From positions 558,001 to 622,000 of the forward strand of contig NZ_NCSY01000001.1 of NCBI RefSeq assembly GCF_002156875.1: 64,000 bases of DNA, written 5' to 3'. Below, piece after piece: positions 8,622-17,083 of this stretch. This stretch comes from Bacillus sp. EAC. Lineage in GTDB: Bacteria > Bacillota > Bacilli > Bacillales > Bacillaceae_G. Made by a program: the position numbers and the translations under genes. Position 1 is the stretch's first letter; each line of letters opens with the position of its first letter. The notes below the pieces were generated by a model that worked only from the letters and a program-made list of their open reading frames with translations, had not been told where the DNA came from and did no database searches.

Positions 8622-9851
8622 TTAATCCATTTTTACTGAACTAAGTTCGAAAGCCTCATGTAGTGCAGTAACCGCTTCAATCATATCTTCATTTTTAACA
8701 AGTACCCAAATCGTTGTATGACTATCCGCCGATTGAAGTATTTGTATACCTTTTTCTGAAAGTGCAGTAACAATTTTTGAAGTTACTCCAGGAACACCTG
8801 CTATCGCAGCTCCTACGATTGATACTTTTGCACAACCTTTTGTAAATGAAGGTTCATAGCCAATCCCTTTTAATACATCGATCGCTTTTGTAGCGACTTC
8901 ATCACTTACTGTATAAACAACGCCATTTGGTGAAATGTTGATAAAATCAACACTTATCCCTTTATTCGCCATTGCTTTAAAAACTTGGGAATGTAAATCA
9001 AATGTGTGCTCCTTCGAGGTTACACGTATTTGTGTTACATTTGGAACATGCGCTATACCTGTAATTAATCGATCTTGGATGTCTCCACCAATTAATCTTT
9101 GTGACGGATTACTTGTTACAAGTGTACCTAAACTGTCTGAATAAGTTGATCGGATTCTGATCGGCACTTTACCTTGCATAGCTATTTCAACCGCTCTCGG
9201 ATGGATAACTTTTGCACCCTGATATGCCATATTACAGATCTCCGCGTACGTTACTACTGACAATGGTCTCGCTTCCTTAACAATCCTAGGATCTGCTGTC
9301 ATAACACCTTCAACATCCGTAAAGATTTCAATAGTTTCTGCTCCAACTGCAACTCCTAATGCTGATGCTGAAGTATCACTTCCACCTCTACCTAATGTTG
9401 TGACATCCCCTTTTGTTGTTACCCCTTGAAAACCAGCAACTACGACAACATCATAGTTTTCTAATTCTTTTAGTAGGCGTCCACATTTCATATCAAGAAT
9501 TTTTGCATTACCAAATTCATCATTTGTTCTAAAACCAGCAGTTGCACCTGTCATAGCCAGAGAATGAATGCCGTTTTCATTTAGCAGATTCGAAAAAACG
9601 ATTGAAGAAATCGTTTCACCACATGACATTAATAAATCAAGCTCACGTTGTGAAACTTTGCTTCTTTTTGCACCTACTAAATTTAATAACGTATCAGTTG
9701 CATATGGTTCACCTTTCCGTCCCATTGCAGATACAACTACAACTAATTTATACCCTTTTTCTAATGCTTCTTTTATATGTCTTAGTGCGTGTTTTCTTCC
9801 ATTTTCGTCACGAACTGAAGTCCCACCAAATTTTTGGACTAATATCTTCAT
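8622..9851 (-). CDS. dapG: aspartokinase I (diaminopimelate-sensitive type)
   Basis: Phosphorylates aspartate, the first step of the aspartate-family pathway. It has 409 residues: an amino-acid-kinase domain starting MKILVQKFGGTSVRDENG (KFGGTS signature at 7-12), with TLGRGGSDTSA and FTDVEGV further on, and two C-terminal ACT domains from about residue 265. Position between asd and dapA identifies DapG, whose B. subtilis enzyme is inhibited by meso-diaminopimelate. AGAGAGGTG precedes the ATG. Confidence 0.95.
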   Translation of the reverse strand: MKILVQKFGGTSVRDENGRKHALRHIKEALEKGYKLVVVVSAMGRKGEPYATDTLLNLVGAKRSKVSQRELDLLMSCGETISSIVFSNLLNENGIHSLAMTGATAGFRTNDEFGNAKILDMKCGRLLKELENYDVVVVAGFQGVTTKGDVTTLGRGGSDTSASALGVAVGAETIEIFTDVEGVMTADPRIVKEARPLSVVTYAEICNMAYQGAKVIHPRAVEIAMQGKVPIRIRSTYSDSLGTLVTSNPSQRLIGGDIQDRLITGIAHVPNVTQIRVTSKEHTFDLHSQVFKAMANKGISVDFINISPNGVVYTVSDEVATKAIDVLKGIGYEPSFTKGCAKVSIVGAAIAGVPGVTSKIVTALSEKGIQILQSADSHTTIWVLVKNEDMIEAVTALHEAFELSSVKMD

Positions 9852-9876
9852 TCTTGCACCTCTCTAGCTGTATTCA

Positions 9877-10920
9877 CTAAATGATGCTTAACTCAATTAA
9901 TCTTTCAGCAATTTGCACTGAATTCCAAGCAGCACCTTTTAATAAGTTATCCGATACAATCCATAAATGGAATCCTAATGGATTATCTAAATCTTTACGG
10001 ATTCGACCAACAAATACATCATTGCTTCCAATACTATAAAATGGCATTGGGTATAATTGTTGATCTGGATCATCTTGTAATACAATACCAGGTGAATCAC
10101 TTAAAATTGATTTAAGTTCTGCCACTGATACTTCTTTATCTACTTCAATATAAACTGACTCTGAATGACCAGATATAACAGGTAATCTAACGCAAGTAGC
10201 ACTGATTTGTAACTCAGGTAAATGCATAATTTTCTTCGTTTCATTTATCATTTTCATTTCTTCATAAGTATAACCGTTCTCTGTAAAAACATCGATTTGA
10301 GGGATTGCATTAAATGCGATTTGATAATGCTTGTCACCGCTTTTTACCGGTAATACAGAAGGCTTCGCTTCTTCACCGTTTAAAAATGCCTGCGCTTGTT
10401 CTTTTAATGCGTCAATTGCTGTTACACCAGCTCCAGAAACAGCTTGGTAAGTTGAAACAACAACTTTATTTAATCCGATTGTTTGCCTAATTGGTTCAAG
10501 TGCAACAACCATTTGAATAGTAGAACAGTTAGGATTTGCAATGATACCTTTATGATTAAATAAATCTTTATCATTCACTTCAGGAACAACTAATGGTACA
10601 TCTTCAGCCATTCTGAAAGCGCTAGTATTATCTACAACTACTGCCCCTCTTTTAACTGCTTCAGGTGCTAATTCTTTTGAAACTGAACCGCCAGCGCTAA
10701 ATAATGCAATATCAACACCTTCAAATGCATCTGGTGTTGCTTCTTGTACTATTACTTCTTGACCATTAAAAGTTAATTTTGACCCAGCAGAGCGCTTTGA
10801 TGATAAATATCTAATTTCTTTTACTGGAAAGTTTCTTTTTTCCAATGTTGCAATCATTTGTTGACCAACTGCTCCAGTAGCTCCGACTACAGCTACTACA
10901 TAACTTTGTTTATTCCCCAC
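9877..10920 (-). CDS. asd: aspartate-semialdehyde dehydrogenase
   Basis: Reduces aspartyl phosphate to aspartate semialdehyde with NADPH. It has 347 residues from the GTG at 10920. The NADP loop GATGAVGQ is at 13-20 and the catalytic cysteine is C132 in NPNCSTIQ. The GTG is chosen over an upstream in-frame TTG at 10944 because GGGAAGGTG lies six bases before the GTG and inside the longer frame. It is the first gene of the asd-dapG-dapA operon and follows the 3' piece of dpaB. Confidence 0.95.
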   Translation of the reverse strand: MGNKQSYVVAVVGATGAVGQQMIATLEKRNFPVKEIRYLSSKRSAGSKLTFNGQEVIVQEATPDAFEGVDIALFSAGGSVSKELAPEAVKRGAVVVDNTSAFRMAEDVPLVVPEVNDKDLFNHKGIIANPNCSTIQMVVALEPIRQTIGLNKVVVSTYQAVSGAGVTAIDALKEQAQAFLNGEEAKPSVLPVKSGDKHYQIAFNAIPQIDVFTENGYTYEEMKMINETKKIMHLPELQISATCVRLPVISGHSESVYIEVDKEVSVAELKSILSDSPGIVLQDDPDQQLYPMPFYSIGSNDVFVGRIRKDLDNPLGFHLWIVSDNLLKGAAWNSVQIAERLIELSII

Positions 10921-10956
10921 TATTTGCACCTTCCCTGTTTTCAACTTTTATTAAAT

Positions 10957-10985
10957 AGTTTACGCGATATAAAGTTGATTTTCAA
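10957..10985 (-). promoter_or_regulatory. probable sigma-A promoter of asd-dapG-dapA
   Basis: On the minus strand: -35 TTGAAA (10980-10985), a 17-bp spacer, and -10 TAAACT (10957-10962). It would let the operon be expressed independently of the split dpaB upstream. Confidence 0.45.
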
Positions 10986-11019
10986 AAATTTAAGTTTGGA
11001 CATTTCTTTTCATAGGAAC

Positions 11020-11046
11020 GAGTATGTATCTTATTGACACATACTC
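11020..11046. terminator. hairpin between dpaB 3' end and asd
   Basis: GAGTATGTGT and ATACATACTC form a 10-bp stem with one G-U pair and a 7-nt loop. The T-rich tail is clearer on the plus strand than the minus, so action as a dpaB terminator is uncertain. Confidence 0.35.
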
Positions 11047-11102
11047 AATTTTCTTCATTCTAACATAGAAAAAATACTTCGTAGTAATTTTTTCTAAAAT
11101 TA

Positions 11103-11276
11103 TTATTGTAAATCACGATATTTTTCAACTAAAACAGGTTGAAGCTGCTTTCCTTCAATTGAAGCATATACTGTCTCTAATAAAGACTCCATTCTAGCTA
11201 CCAATGAATTAGGCTTTTTAATTGGATCATCTTGGCCAAATGGAATAAAATAAATATTTTTTGTACTCATTAAACG
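11103..11276 (-). CDS. dpaB: dipicolinate synthase subunit B, C-terminal part (dpaB exon 2)
   Basis: The last 57 codons of spoVFB/dpaB, cut from the first 142 codons (20504-20929) by the inserted element. The piece reads RLMSTKNIYFIPFGQDDP and ends VLVEKYRDLQ, matching the C-terminus I recall for B. subtilis SpoVFB. The open frame continues upstream into the element (ATG at 11342, weak AAAAGGAT site), adding 22 unrelated residues, so a fusion peptide could be made in the unexcised state. Joining at the core, both halves read TTA ATG in the same frame, giving 199 codons (B. subtilis about 200). No homing or frameshift damage is seen. Confidence 0.93.
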   Translation of the reverse strand, partial: RLMSTKNIYFIPFGQDDPIKKPNSLVARMESLLETVYASIEGKQLQPVLVEKYRDLQ

Positions 11277-11305
11277 CATTAAAATGTGGCTTAGAGGATA
11301 ATACC
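11262..11305. other. left attachment site of the element
   Basis: The junction of dpaB exon 2 (11262-11280) with the element's left arm (11283-11305). The likely central dinucleotide is AA at 11281-11282. The arm begins AATGTGGCTTAGAGG and is the inverted counterpart of the right arm. Confidence 0.85.
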
Positions 11306-11400
11306 TAATGTCGAGCTCTAGGCTGTTTTTTTTATTTATCATAGTTGATCCTTTTAAAAGGCAGTATTCGTAAACTTTGTTGCAATTATAAAAGTTATTC

Positions 11401-11515
11401 GTCGATTTCAGCTTCAGAATGCTCCTTTTTTAGTGCGGCGTACGATGAGCCTCCTTGGTTCGCCTGCTTAGGTCTCACTTCCTTTGCTACTCCCACAGGT
11501 ATCTCGCACTTTACC
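11401..11515. repeat. degenerate Bacillaceae interspersed repeat
   Basis: The plus strand shows CGATTTCAGCTTC, then GATGAGCCTCCTTGG, GGTCTCAC, CTACTCCCACAGG and TCTCGCA, in the order of a widespread Bacillaceae intergenic repeat (TTGATTTCCGCT... GAGCCTCCTC... CTCCCGCAGGAGTCTCGC). I recognise it from memory. The copy is decayed and its function is unknown. Confidence 0.55.
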
Positions 11516-11576
11516 AATTCACTTCTTTATTTACAGTTTGTTTTAAAAACAGCAATCTTTTAGAAAAAAGCTTATT

Positions 11577-11610
11577 AAAAAAGGACCCTCTCAAGGAAAA
11601 GGACCTTTTT
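11577..11610. terminator. imperfect hairpin, possible terminator
   Basis: AAAAAGGACC and GGACCTTTTT pair with one A-A mismatch around a 14-nt loop. A-rich before and T-rich after on both strands, so it could work in either direction. Confidence 0.4.
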
Positions 11611-11736
11611 AAATTTATCTATTCAACGAGCATGTTTAGCATTATTTTACATTTCCCTTAATTACAATCCAAACTAATAAGTATAACAATCACTCTATAA
11701 ACCTATTTTTTGTTCAAAGATAGAGAGGTTAAACAA

Positions 11737-11829
11737 ATGCAGGTTATTTTAAGGGGCTTCCTAATATTAAGTATAACTTTTATGTGTGTAAGAGGAAAAG
11801 ATTACTGGACATATAATAGAAGTAAATGA
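11737..11829 (+). CDS. possible 30-residue hydrophobic peptide
   Basis: ATG at 11737 has AGAGAGG eight bases upstream. The frame encodes a peptide beginning MQVILRGFLILSITFMC with a short hydrophobic stretch and a basic, aromatic tail ending NRSK. It is unrecognised. It is the only plus-strand frame here with a good ribosome binding site. It may be a chance frame. Confidence 0.25.
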   Translation: MQVILRGFLILSITFMCVRGKDYWTYNRSK

Positions 11830-11850
11830 ACTTTTTAAATTACTACAAGT

Positions 11851-12393
11851 CTATTCAAAAAATACGGCATTTTGTAAATGAAATGAATACACTCGATTTA
11901 ATTGGTTTTTAATACATGAATCGAAAAATGCTTGTTTATAGTCCTTGAATAACACTTTAATAAATTGATTTCGCAAATCTTTTATACTCATATTATGGAT
12001 GCTTAAATATTTTTCTGTCCAAAAATTCATATTAGCTGAAAATGTCTCGTCATCTATTTGAAAAAACGAACGTAATGCTTTTACACCTGAATTACCAAGC
12101 AATATAGTAACATCATCAACATCAACATGATCATCTAGTTCGAATACTACGATTTGTTCACTATTAGGTCTTTTTATTACGTTATTCCCTTCTGAATAGC
12201 CTATAAGTCTTCCATTTGATAGATCTAGGGCAACAACTCCTTTTTCCAGATCTAGTGACCAATGCATATAGGCCAACTTAATAACTTCCCGTATGTTCAA
12301 ATGATTTATAATCCGTTCTGCATGAAATCGATCAATGATTTCGATTTTCTCATTAGCTTTATTTTTTTCAAAATTTGTTATAATGGCCAACAT
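11851..12393 (-). CDS. unrecognised protein, about 180 residues
   Basis: I do not recognise this protein. It is acidic and soluble, without signal peptide or membrane segment. It has segments such as FHAERIINHLNIREVIKLAY, an acidic VFELDDHVDVDDVTILLG and WTEKYLSIHNMSIKDLRNQF. The start is unclear: ATG at 12393 directly abuts GGAAAGGG, and TTG codons at 12411 and 12390 are alternatives. It lies between the left end and the WxL operon, separated from the operon by a strong terminator, so it is probably transcribed alone. Regulatory or element-maintenance roles are possible but unsupported. Confidence 0.6.
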   Translation of the reverse strand: MLAIITNFEKNKANEKIEIIDRFHAERIINHLNIREVIKLAYMHWSLDLEKGVVALDLSNGRLIGYSEGNNVIKRPNSEQIVVFELDDHVDVDDVTILLGNSGVKALRSFFQIDDETFSANMNFWTEKYLSIHNMSIKDLRNQFIKVLFKDYKQAFFDSCIKNQLNRVYSFHLQNAVFFE

Positions 12394-12446
12394 CCCTTTC
12401 CATAAAATCAAAAAATACCACTATCACCATAGATATTAAAGGTCTT

Positions 12447-12490
12447 CAAAAAAAATGACAGATTTCCTAAAAAGGAACCTGCCATTTTTA
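12447..12490 (-). terminator. terminator of the WxL operon
   Basis: AAAAATGGCAGGTTCC pairs imperfectly with AGGAAATCTGTCATTTTT on the minus strand and is followed by a T run, about 50 bp after the stop of the long WxL gene. Confidence 0.75.
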
Positions 12491-12541
12491 CTTTTGTGAT
12501 TTTTTTAAAGAAATAAAGTCTCGCGCATTAACTAAATGTCG

Positions 12542-14911
12542 TCATGGAGCATTAGTAAGTGTCCAGTTAATAGTCGTTTTATAAGATTCTGAATAGACAT
12601 CCACAAAACTAGTTTTCACAAGAATTCCTTGATTACTTGTCCAATTAATATCAGTAATCGGATCTGCTCCTGTTGTATGCTCAAATACCTTTAATTCATT
12701 TTGATTTAATGGTATCGAATCGCCATCTTTATTTACATATACTAATGCATTAAGCATTTTATGTGATGGATTACTAGTCGATGTTAAAGGTTCGTCAATT
12801 GATGCCGTGATCATCCAATTACAACCTATTCCTCTTGAATCTAAAACGGACATTTTCCAATTCTCTTCATCTCTTTGGATGAAAGTTTGTAACGAAGAAA
12901 TGGTAGTCGTTTTGAAATTAACTGAACTAGGAATTGTATTAAATGTTAATATTGGGTTAAATGATGTTTCTTTCGATACGATTGTTTTTGTTGCTTTATA
13001 AAAATAAGCGTCATGGAAGATTGTATCAGTTTCAGGATTTTTATTATTATTCTGATCAGTTAAAAATATTTGAACTACATCCCCATCATGTAATGCTGAA
13101 TGCAAAGGAATCTCCCACTTCCCATCAGTTCCTACTACTATTGATTCCCTTAAATTGATTTCTTTTCCATTTACAGTAACAGTTACTATTGCTCCAGGTT
13201 CATCACTTGTTCCAAATATATATTTGCTTACTATTGATACAGGTTCATTTACAAAGGCAGGAGTGGGCGGTGTTCTATCATTTACAGTGATTGTTTGTAT
13301 TACTTTTGTTGGATTTGACCACCGTGAGCCAGTAACAGTGAATATAGATTGTTCATTATAATACTTCTCTAAATTGATATTAAAATTTCCATTCTGATCA
13401 GTTCTATCAATCCATGTTTGATTATCTTGGTTATTTGAAACCGTCAATTCAACTTGCCCTTGCAACGCTTTGAGACCATCAACAAATACTTTTCCTGTAA
13501 GTTTTTTATCTGCGTTAGTGACTTCATTAAGTGTTATAACGATTAGTGAGTTAGTTGCTGAAATTCGAGAAAAAGTTTTCCCTTTAAAATAAGCCAAAAT
13601 ACTAGGTTCACTTGCAGAAATTGGTAAACCATTTACATCAGATAGTAAACTAGCATTATACCAACTAAATGCTGATGCTTTTTCTAGGTCCAATCCTTTT
13701 GTCCATACATTCAGATCTGACTTTATGATCTCAAACGAAGCACCTAGACCGACCTGTACGGCGTATCCGTTAGAACTTGCCAAATTATTGCTATTACAAA
13801 TATCAAATTTTGCTGGTTTTGTTAGTACTAGTTTTGATCCTGGAGTGGATAAACTAATTAACGGGGATGTACTATTTCCCTCAACCAAAAAGTTAGATCC
13901 TTCTTGTGCATTAATTGAGATATTTTTAGCAAAAGGACGTCTTGCATCAATACCTACAATGTTAGTACTAGAGCTTAAGCTTGTCGCTCGGAATGTCGCG
14001 CCTCGTTCGACATTTAAAGACGAATTATCTTGATGGAACGCAACTGTTACTCCGTGTTTTTCAACATTTAACGATCCACCAGGAGCAATATTGATTGAGT
14101 CGTAATATTGAAAAATAGCCGGATAAGTTGCACCATTCGATGTTCCCTTTAAATTTACTGTAGCACCCTCTCCGATATTAAATTGGTGACTTGTCCTCCC
14201 TGTTGAACTCGCTCCGTCTTGAAACCAAATAATTGAATAGTCGTAAAAACTTATTACACCTTCATAATTAGTGTTGGGAAGGAATGTCACCCCTCCTGCA
14301 TAGACGTTTTCAGCTCTCATATTAATTTTATTCGTTCCACCAAAGGTAATATTACTTCTTGAGGCTCTTGCTAGACGTTGCATATTCGTATTTGTCGTTA
14401 TATTTGAAAAGGAGAGCGACCAATATTCACTTTTTGGATCATTATAATAAGTATTAACAAATGCAGCAGCCACAGTATTGATTAGATTTGCATCAAATAG
14501 TTTAAAGTAATATGGTGTGGAATTTGTTATGTTCTGGAGACGTATCCAACTTGTATTTAAATTAATGGTTTTGTTATTTCCATAAATCGTAACATTATGG
14601 CCGGGTACAACGATTTCAGTCCCTGAAGGAGCGTCAGTAATATCTTTTATGATATTGATTTCATCCACTAATTCATTTCGAAGTGCATCTCTAAATTCAG
14701 CAAAAGTTGAAACATTAACCAAAGCGGAATTAGTTAAAGTATGCTTCGGAATGGTAGTACTTTCTTCAGTATTTTTAAAAGTAGGATTAGGTGTTTCCCA
14801 ATTAGGCAATTCATTTTCATGCATTGCAGCAAGTGATTGATTACCAATTAAGCTAATCAAACTAATTACTAATAAAAAAACTATCACTATTTTTTTAAAA
14901 CAACAGATCAA
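12542..14911 (-). CDS. long WxL-domain surface protein with pectate-lyase-like region
   Basis: A secreted cell-wall protein of about 789 residues. The order is: N-terminal signal peptide (hydrophobic FFLLVISLISLIG-like run), a parallel beta-helix or pectate-lyase-like adhesive region in about residues 50-430 (VDEINIIKDITDAPSGTEIVV, many Asn-rich repeats), two bacterial Ig-like domains, and a C-terminal WxL domain with motifs CNWMITAS and TINWTLTNAP. WxL domains bind peptidoglycan non-covalently. The start is probably TTG at 14911 because GGAGGT lies six bases upstream; the in-frame ATG at 14938 lacks one. It is the last gene of the WxL operon and corresponds to the long WxL protein of Enterococcus-type loci. 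Target unknown. Confidence 0.88.
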   Translation of the reverse strand: MICCFKKIVIVFLLVISLISLIGNQSLAAMHENELPNWETPNPTFKNTEESTTIPKHTLTNSALVNVSTFAEFRDALRNELVDEINIIKDITDAPSGTEIVVPGHNVTIYGNNKTINLNTSWIRLQNITNSTPYYFKLFDANLINTVAAAFVNTYYNDPKSEYWSLSFSNITTNTNMQRLARASRSNITFGGTNKINMRAENVYAGGVTFLPNTNYEGVISFYDYSIIWFQDGASSTGRTSHQFNIGEGATVNLKGTSNGATYPAIFQYYDSINIAPGGSLNVEKHGVTVAFHQDNSSLNVERGATFRATSLSSSTNIVGIDARRPFAKNISINAQEGSNFLVEGNSTSPLISLSTPGSKLVLTKPAKFDICNSNNLASSNGYAVQVGLGASFEIIKSDLNVWTKGLDLEKASAFSWYNASLLSDVNGLPISASEPSILAYFKGKTFSRISATNSLIVITLNEVTNADKKLTGKVFVDGLKALQGQVELTVSNNQDNQTWIDRTDQNGNFNINLEKYYNEQSIFTVTGSRWSNPTKVIQTITVNDRTPPTPAFVNEPVSIVSKYIFGTSDEPGAIVTVTVNGKEINLRESIVVGTDGKWEIPLHSALHDGDVVQIFLTDQNNNKNPETDTIFHDAYFYKATKTIVSKETSFNPILTFNTIPSSVNFKTTTISSLQTFIQRDEENWKMSVLDSRGIGCNWMITASIDEPLTSTSNPSHKMLNALVYVNKDGDSIPLNQNELKVFEHTTGADPITDINWTSNQGILVKTSFVDVYSESYKTTINWTLTNAP

Positions 14912-14952
14912 ATTGCGACCTCCAATACTTAAATTCATATTAATGTATGCTC

Positions 14953-15969
14953 TTAAATGTTTCTCTTTTTACCAATGAATAACAAATAAATTACACCGAT
15001 TAATAGTAAAGCACCACTAATATATAGCCAAAAGTGATTTTTATTAATCTCTACAGCCTTGTTATTTAATTCTTTTGTTTCTTTACCAATTGTAAAGGCT
15101 TCATCCCATTCCCAAACTTGAGTTCCTACAATTGCTTTCATTTTTAAACGATACTTTCCAAGTTTAAACTGATCATTATTTAGATCAATTGCATAATTAA
15201 AATTAGAATTAGGTGCCATATTTAATCCATCTCGGTATGAACTATATAACACTTTATTTGAACCATTTTGATAGATTTCGGCTTCTACACTCATTTTTTC
15301 AATAATTACAGCTTCACTATTTTGGATATTGGCAGCAATTGCTGTGTGGAAATTAACTAATTTAGGCTGGATACGAAGTAAATGTAATTCTGGATACAAT
15401 TCCTTCAATGTTTCTGTTAATTTAATACCTACTACATAGGCATAGTGATTTTTTATTTGAATACTTTCCGAAGTTGATTTAAATTCCCTTTCATCTAACT
15501 TCTTTTTAAAGTGAAACGCTCCTAATAGAACTCCTTCATATTTTTCTTTAGGCATTGTTATGGTAAAACTGACTACTTTTGATTTACCTGCAGGAATAAC
15601 AATTTCTTTATGTGGTTTTTTTACAAGGCTTGGTAATGGAGACTTTAAACTTTTATCTGCATTTTTGTAATTCGTTTCTGAATAATCAATTAAACCATTA
15701 TCATTTGTAGTAGCAAATGTTAGATTAGCTTCAATCGTTTCTTCTTCTTTACTATGATTGAACACTTCAATTTCTAAATCCTGTACTTGTCCAGGGTACA
15801 TTTTTATATCAAAATAAGATTTTAAGTGATTTATTTGATTTGTAGGAATTTTCGCTCGAACCGAAAAGTCTACCTCATTTGATGAAGCTTTTACTGATAA
15901 AGGGATAATTGACAAAGTTAACATTATTGCGGATAAGATTAACAATACGATTTGACGTTTACTATTCAT
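14953..15969 (-). CDS. WxL-interacting membrane protein (DUF916/DUF3324)
   Basis: A 338-residue extracellular protein with a signal peptide (MNSKRQIVLLILSAIML), a DUF916 domain (now called a WxL peptidoglycan-binding domain), a DUF3324 domain, a C-terminal transmembrane helix (FWLYISGALLLIGVIYLLFI) and a basic tail GKKRNI. In known loci this protein partners WxL proteins at the cell surface. AAAGGGG precedes the ATG. The stop is 41 bp from the TTG of the long WxL gene. It is the middle gene of the operon. Confidence 0.9.
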   Translation of the reverse strand: MNSKRQIVLLILSAIMLTLSIIPLSVKASSNEVDFSVRAKIPTNQINHLKSYFDIKMYPGQVQDLEIEVFNHSKEEETIEANLTFATTNDNGLIDYSETNYKNADKSLKSPLPSLVKKPHKEIVIPAGKSKVVSFTITMPKEKYEGVLLGAFHFKKKLDEREFKSTSESIQIKNHYAYVVGIKLTETLKELYPELHLLRIQPKLVNFHTAIAANIQNSEAVIIEKMSVEAEIYQNGSNKVLYSSYRDGLNMAPNSNFNYAIDLNNDQFKLGKYRLKMKAIVGTQVWEWDEAFTIGKETKELNNKAVEINKNHFWLYISGALLLIGVIYLLFIGKKRNI

Positions 15970-16000
15970 TTAATAATCCCCTTTGCATTTTTGTACCTTA

Positions 16001-16045
16001 CTAAAAAGATGGGCCAAATTTGTTAAGAGTAACTATTTATGGCCC
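16001..16045 (-). terminator. hairpin after the short WxL gene
   Basis: GGGCCA and TGGCCC arms, with extra A/T pairing, are followed on the minus strand by ATCTTTTTAG. It could partly terminate or stabilise the message, raising the amount of short WxL protein relative to the two genes below. Confidence 0.5.
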
Positions 16046-16094
16046 TATTTTATGATTTACATTTTGCATTTCTAAATTTAATTAGTCCTTCCCA

Positions 16095-16814
16095 TTAAAC
16101 TCCTGGAGCATCTGTTAATGTCCAAGTAATGGTTGTTTCATGATTTCCAACAGTTGCTGAACCAGCTGGGATAGTTAACGTTACGTTATTATTAAGAGCA
16201 CCATCATTTACGTCAGGGTTAAGTCCTAGCCAACTAGTCAACCATGTACCTAAACCATTTCCAGGTGATGCTGAAACGACAGGTGAAATAGTACTACCAT
16301 CAGTATTTAAAGTTACTGTTTGGGTTGGATTAGGTGAACCACCTAAACTATTCGAAATAACTGAACCATTTTTAAATGTTAAAACTGCTCCAAGCAATGT
16401 TTCATTTGATCCATTTGAAAATTTGCTTGCTTTAGCAGTGACCGTCCATCCCTCACCTGTTCCACGTCGATCAGATACTTGTATAAATGGCTTTTTTGAT
16501 TTAGCGGAATACACTTCTGTTTTATTAGAAATATCGTTCGTTCCAAATTCCACGGATGATACATAATCAAGTGTTAATGAGCCAGTATTTCCTGTTGGTG
16601 GATCAGTTGGATCAGTTGGTTTTGGTGGTAGTAATGGATTCATTGGATCAGTCGGATCTATAGGTGCAACCGGTCCTGTTCCAGCGATAAACGATACTAC
16701 TGCTTTTGAATTACCTTCGGATGGTAATCCATCTGCTGCATAAACTCCTTGCATTGTTCCTGCCAATGTTGCAATTCCTACTAAACTAGCTACTACACTT
16801 TTAGAAAATTTCAT
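16095..16814 (-). CDS. short WxL-domain surface protein
   Basis: A 239-residue secreted protein. The signal peptide (MKFSKSVVASLVGIATLAG...VYAA) is followed by a Pro/Asp/Thr-rich linker (PTDPTDPP repeats, about residues 55-75) and a WxL domain with both motifs, GEGWTVTAKA and TTITWTLTDAP, close to the C-terminus. AAAAGGGAG precedes the ATG. It is the first gene of a three-gene operon. This short WxL, DUF916 protein, long WxL set matches the known minimal WxL locus, in which the proteins form a surface complex. It is divergent from the Mga-type regulator. Confidence 0.93.
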   Translation of the reverse strand: MKFSKSVVASLVGIATLAGTMQGVYAADGLPSEGNSKAVVSFIAGTGPVAPIDPTDPMNPLLPPKPTDPTDPPTGNTGSLTLDYVSSVEFGTNDISNKTEVYSAKSKKPFIQVSDRRGTGEGWTVTAKASKFSNGSNETLLGAVLTFKNGSVISNSLGGSPNPTQTVTLNTDGSTISPVVSASPGNGLGTWLTSWLGLNPDVNDGALNNNVTLTIPAGSATVGNHETTITWTLTDAPGV

Positions 16815-16894
16815 AATTTTTAACTCCCTTTTTTAAATTTGTGGATCACACGATTTATATTTTATCGCTTTAGATCTTGAATTGAATATGCTCT

Positions 16895-16919
16895 TTTTTA
16901 CCTTTGTATTAGGTAAAAA
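16895..16919. promoter_or_regulatory. perfect inverted repeat in the divergent WxL/Mga intergenic region
   Basis: TTTTTACCT and AGGTAAAAA form a perfect 9-bp inverted repeat around TTGTATT, about 80-105 bp upstream of the short WxL start. Weak promoter-like elements (TTCAAT, 16 bp, TAAAAT) follow on the minus strand. It could be the operator of the adjacent regulator; this is inferred from position only. Confidence 0.45.
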
Positions 16920-17083
16920 TAATAATAAACTGTTGAAAATGTTCACATATTGCGAAAAATAGTAATTTGCAATTCGTATTTTCGTGATGTAATTCATAAT
17001 AATTAACTGTATTCCGCTTAAATAATAAGATTTTAAATTAATGAAATAATAGAGAAAAGGACTCCTTTAAGTGGTGATTCTAA

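Larger units (their letters stand above)
11306..11850. other. mostly non-coding left end of the element
   Basis: 545 bp between the left arm and the first clear gene. It holds a degenerate interspersed repeat (11401-11515), an imperfect hairpin (11577-11610) and one possible 30-codon frame (11737-11829). Longer open frames here on the plus strand lack ribosome binding sites and protein-like composition. Confidence 0.6.

Noticed and set aside
8935-9144. Antisense frames across dapG and other housekeeping genes
   Set aside because: They mirror the codon structure of the genes opposite and have no ribosome binding sites.
11103-11342. An independent 79-residue gene
   Set aside because: Residues 23-79 are clearly the C-terminus of DpaB; only the first 22 codons come from the element.
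11345-11661. Two overlapping plus-strand open frames of about 70 codons at the element's left end
   Set aside because: They run through a degenerate intergenic repeat, have no good ribosome binding site and do not look like protein.
16379-16570. A 63-codon frame within the short WxL gene
   Set aside because: It is another frame of a well-supported secreted protein gene.
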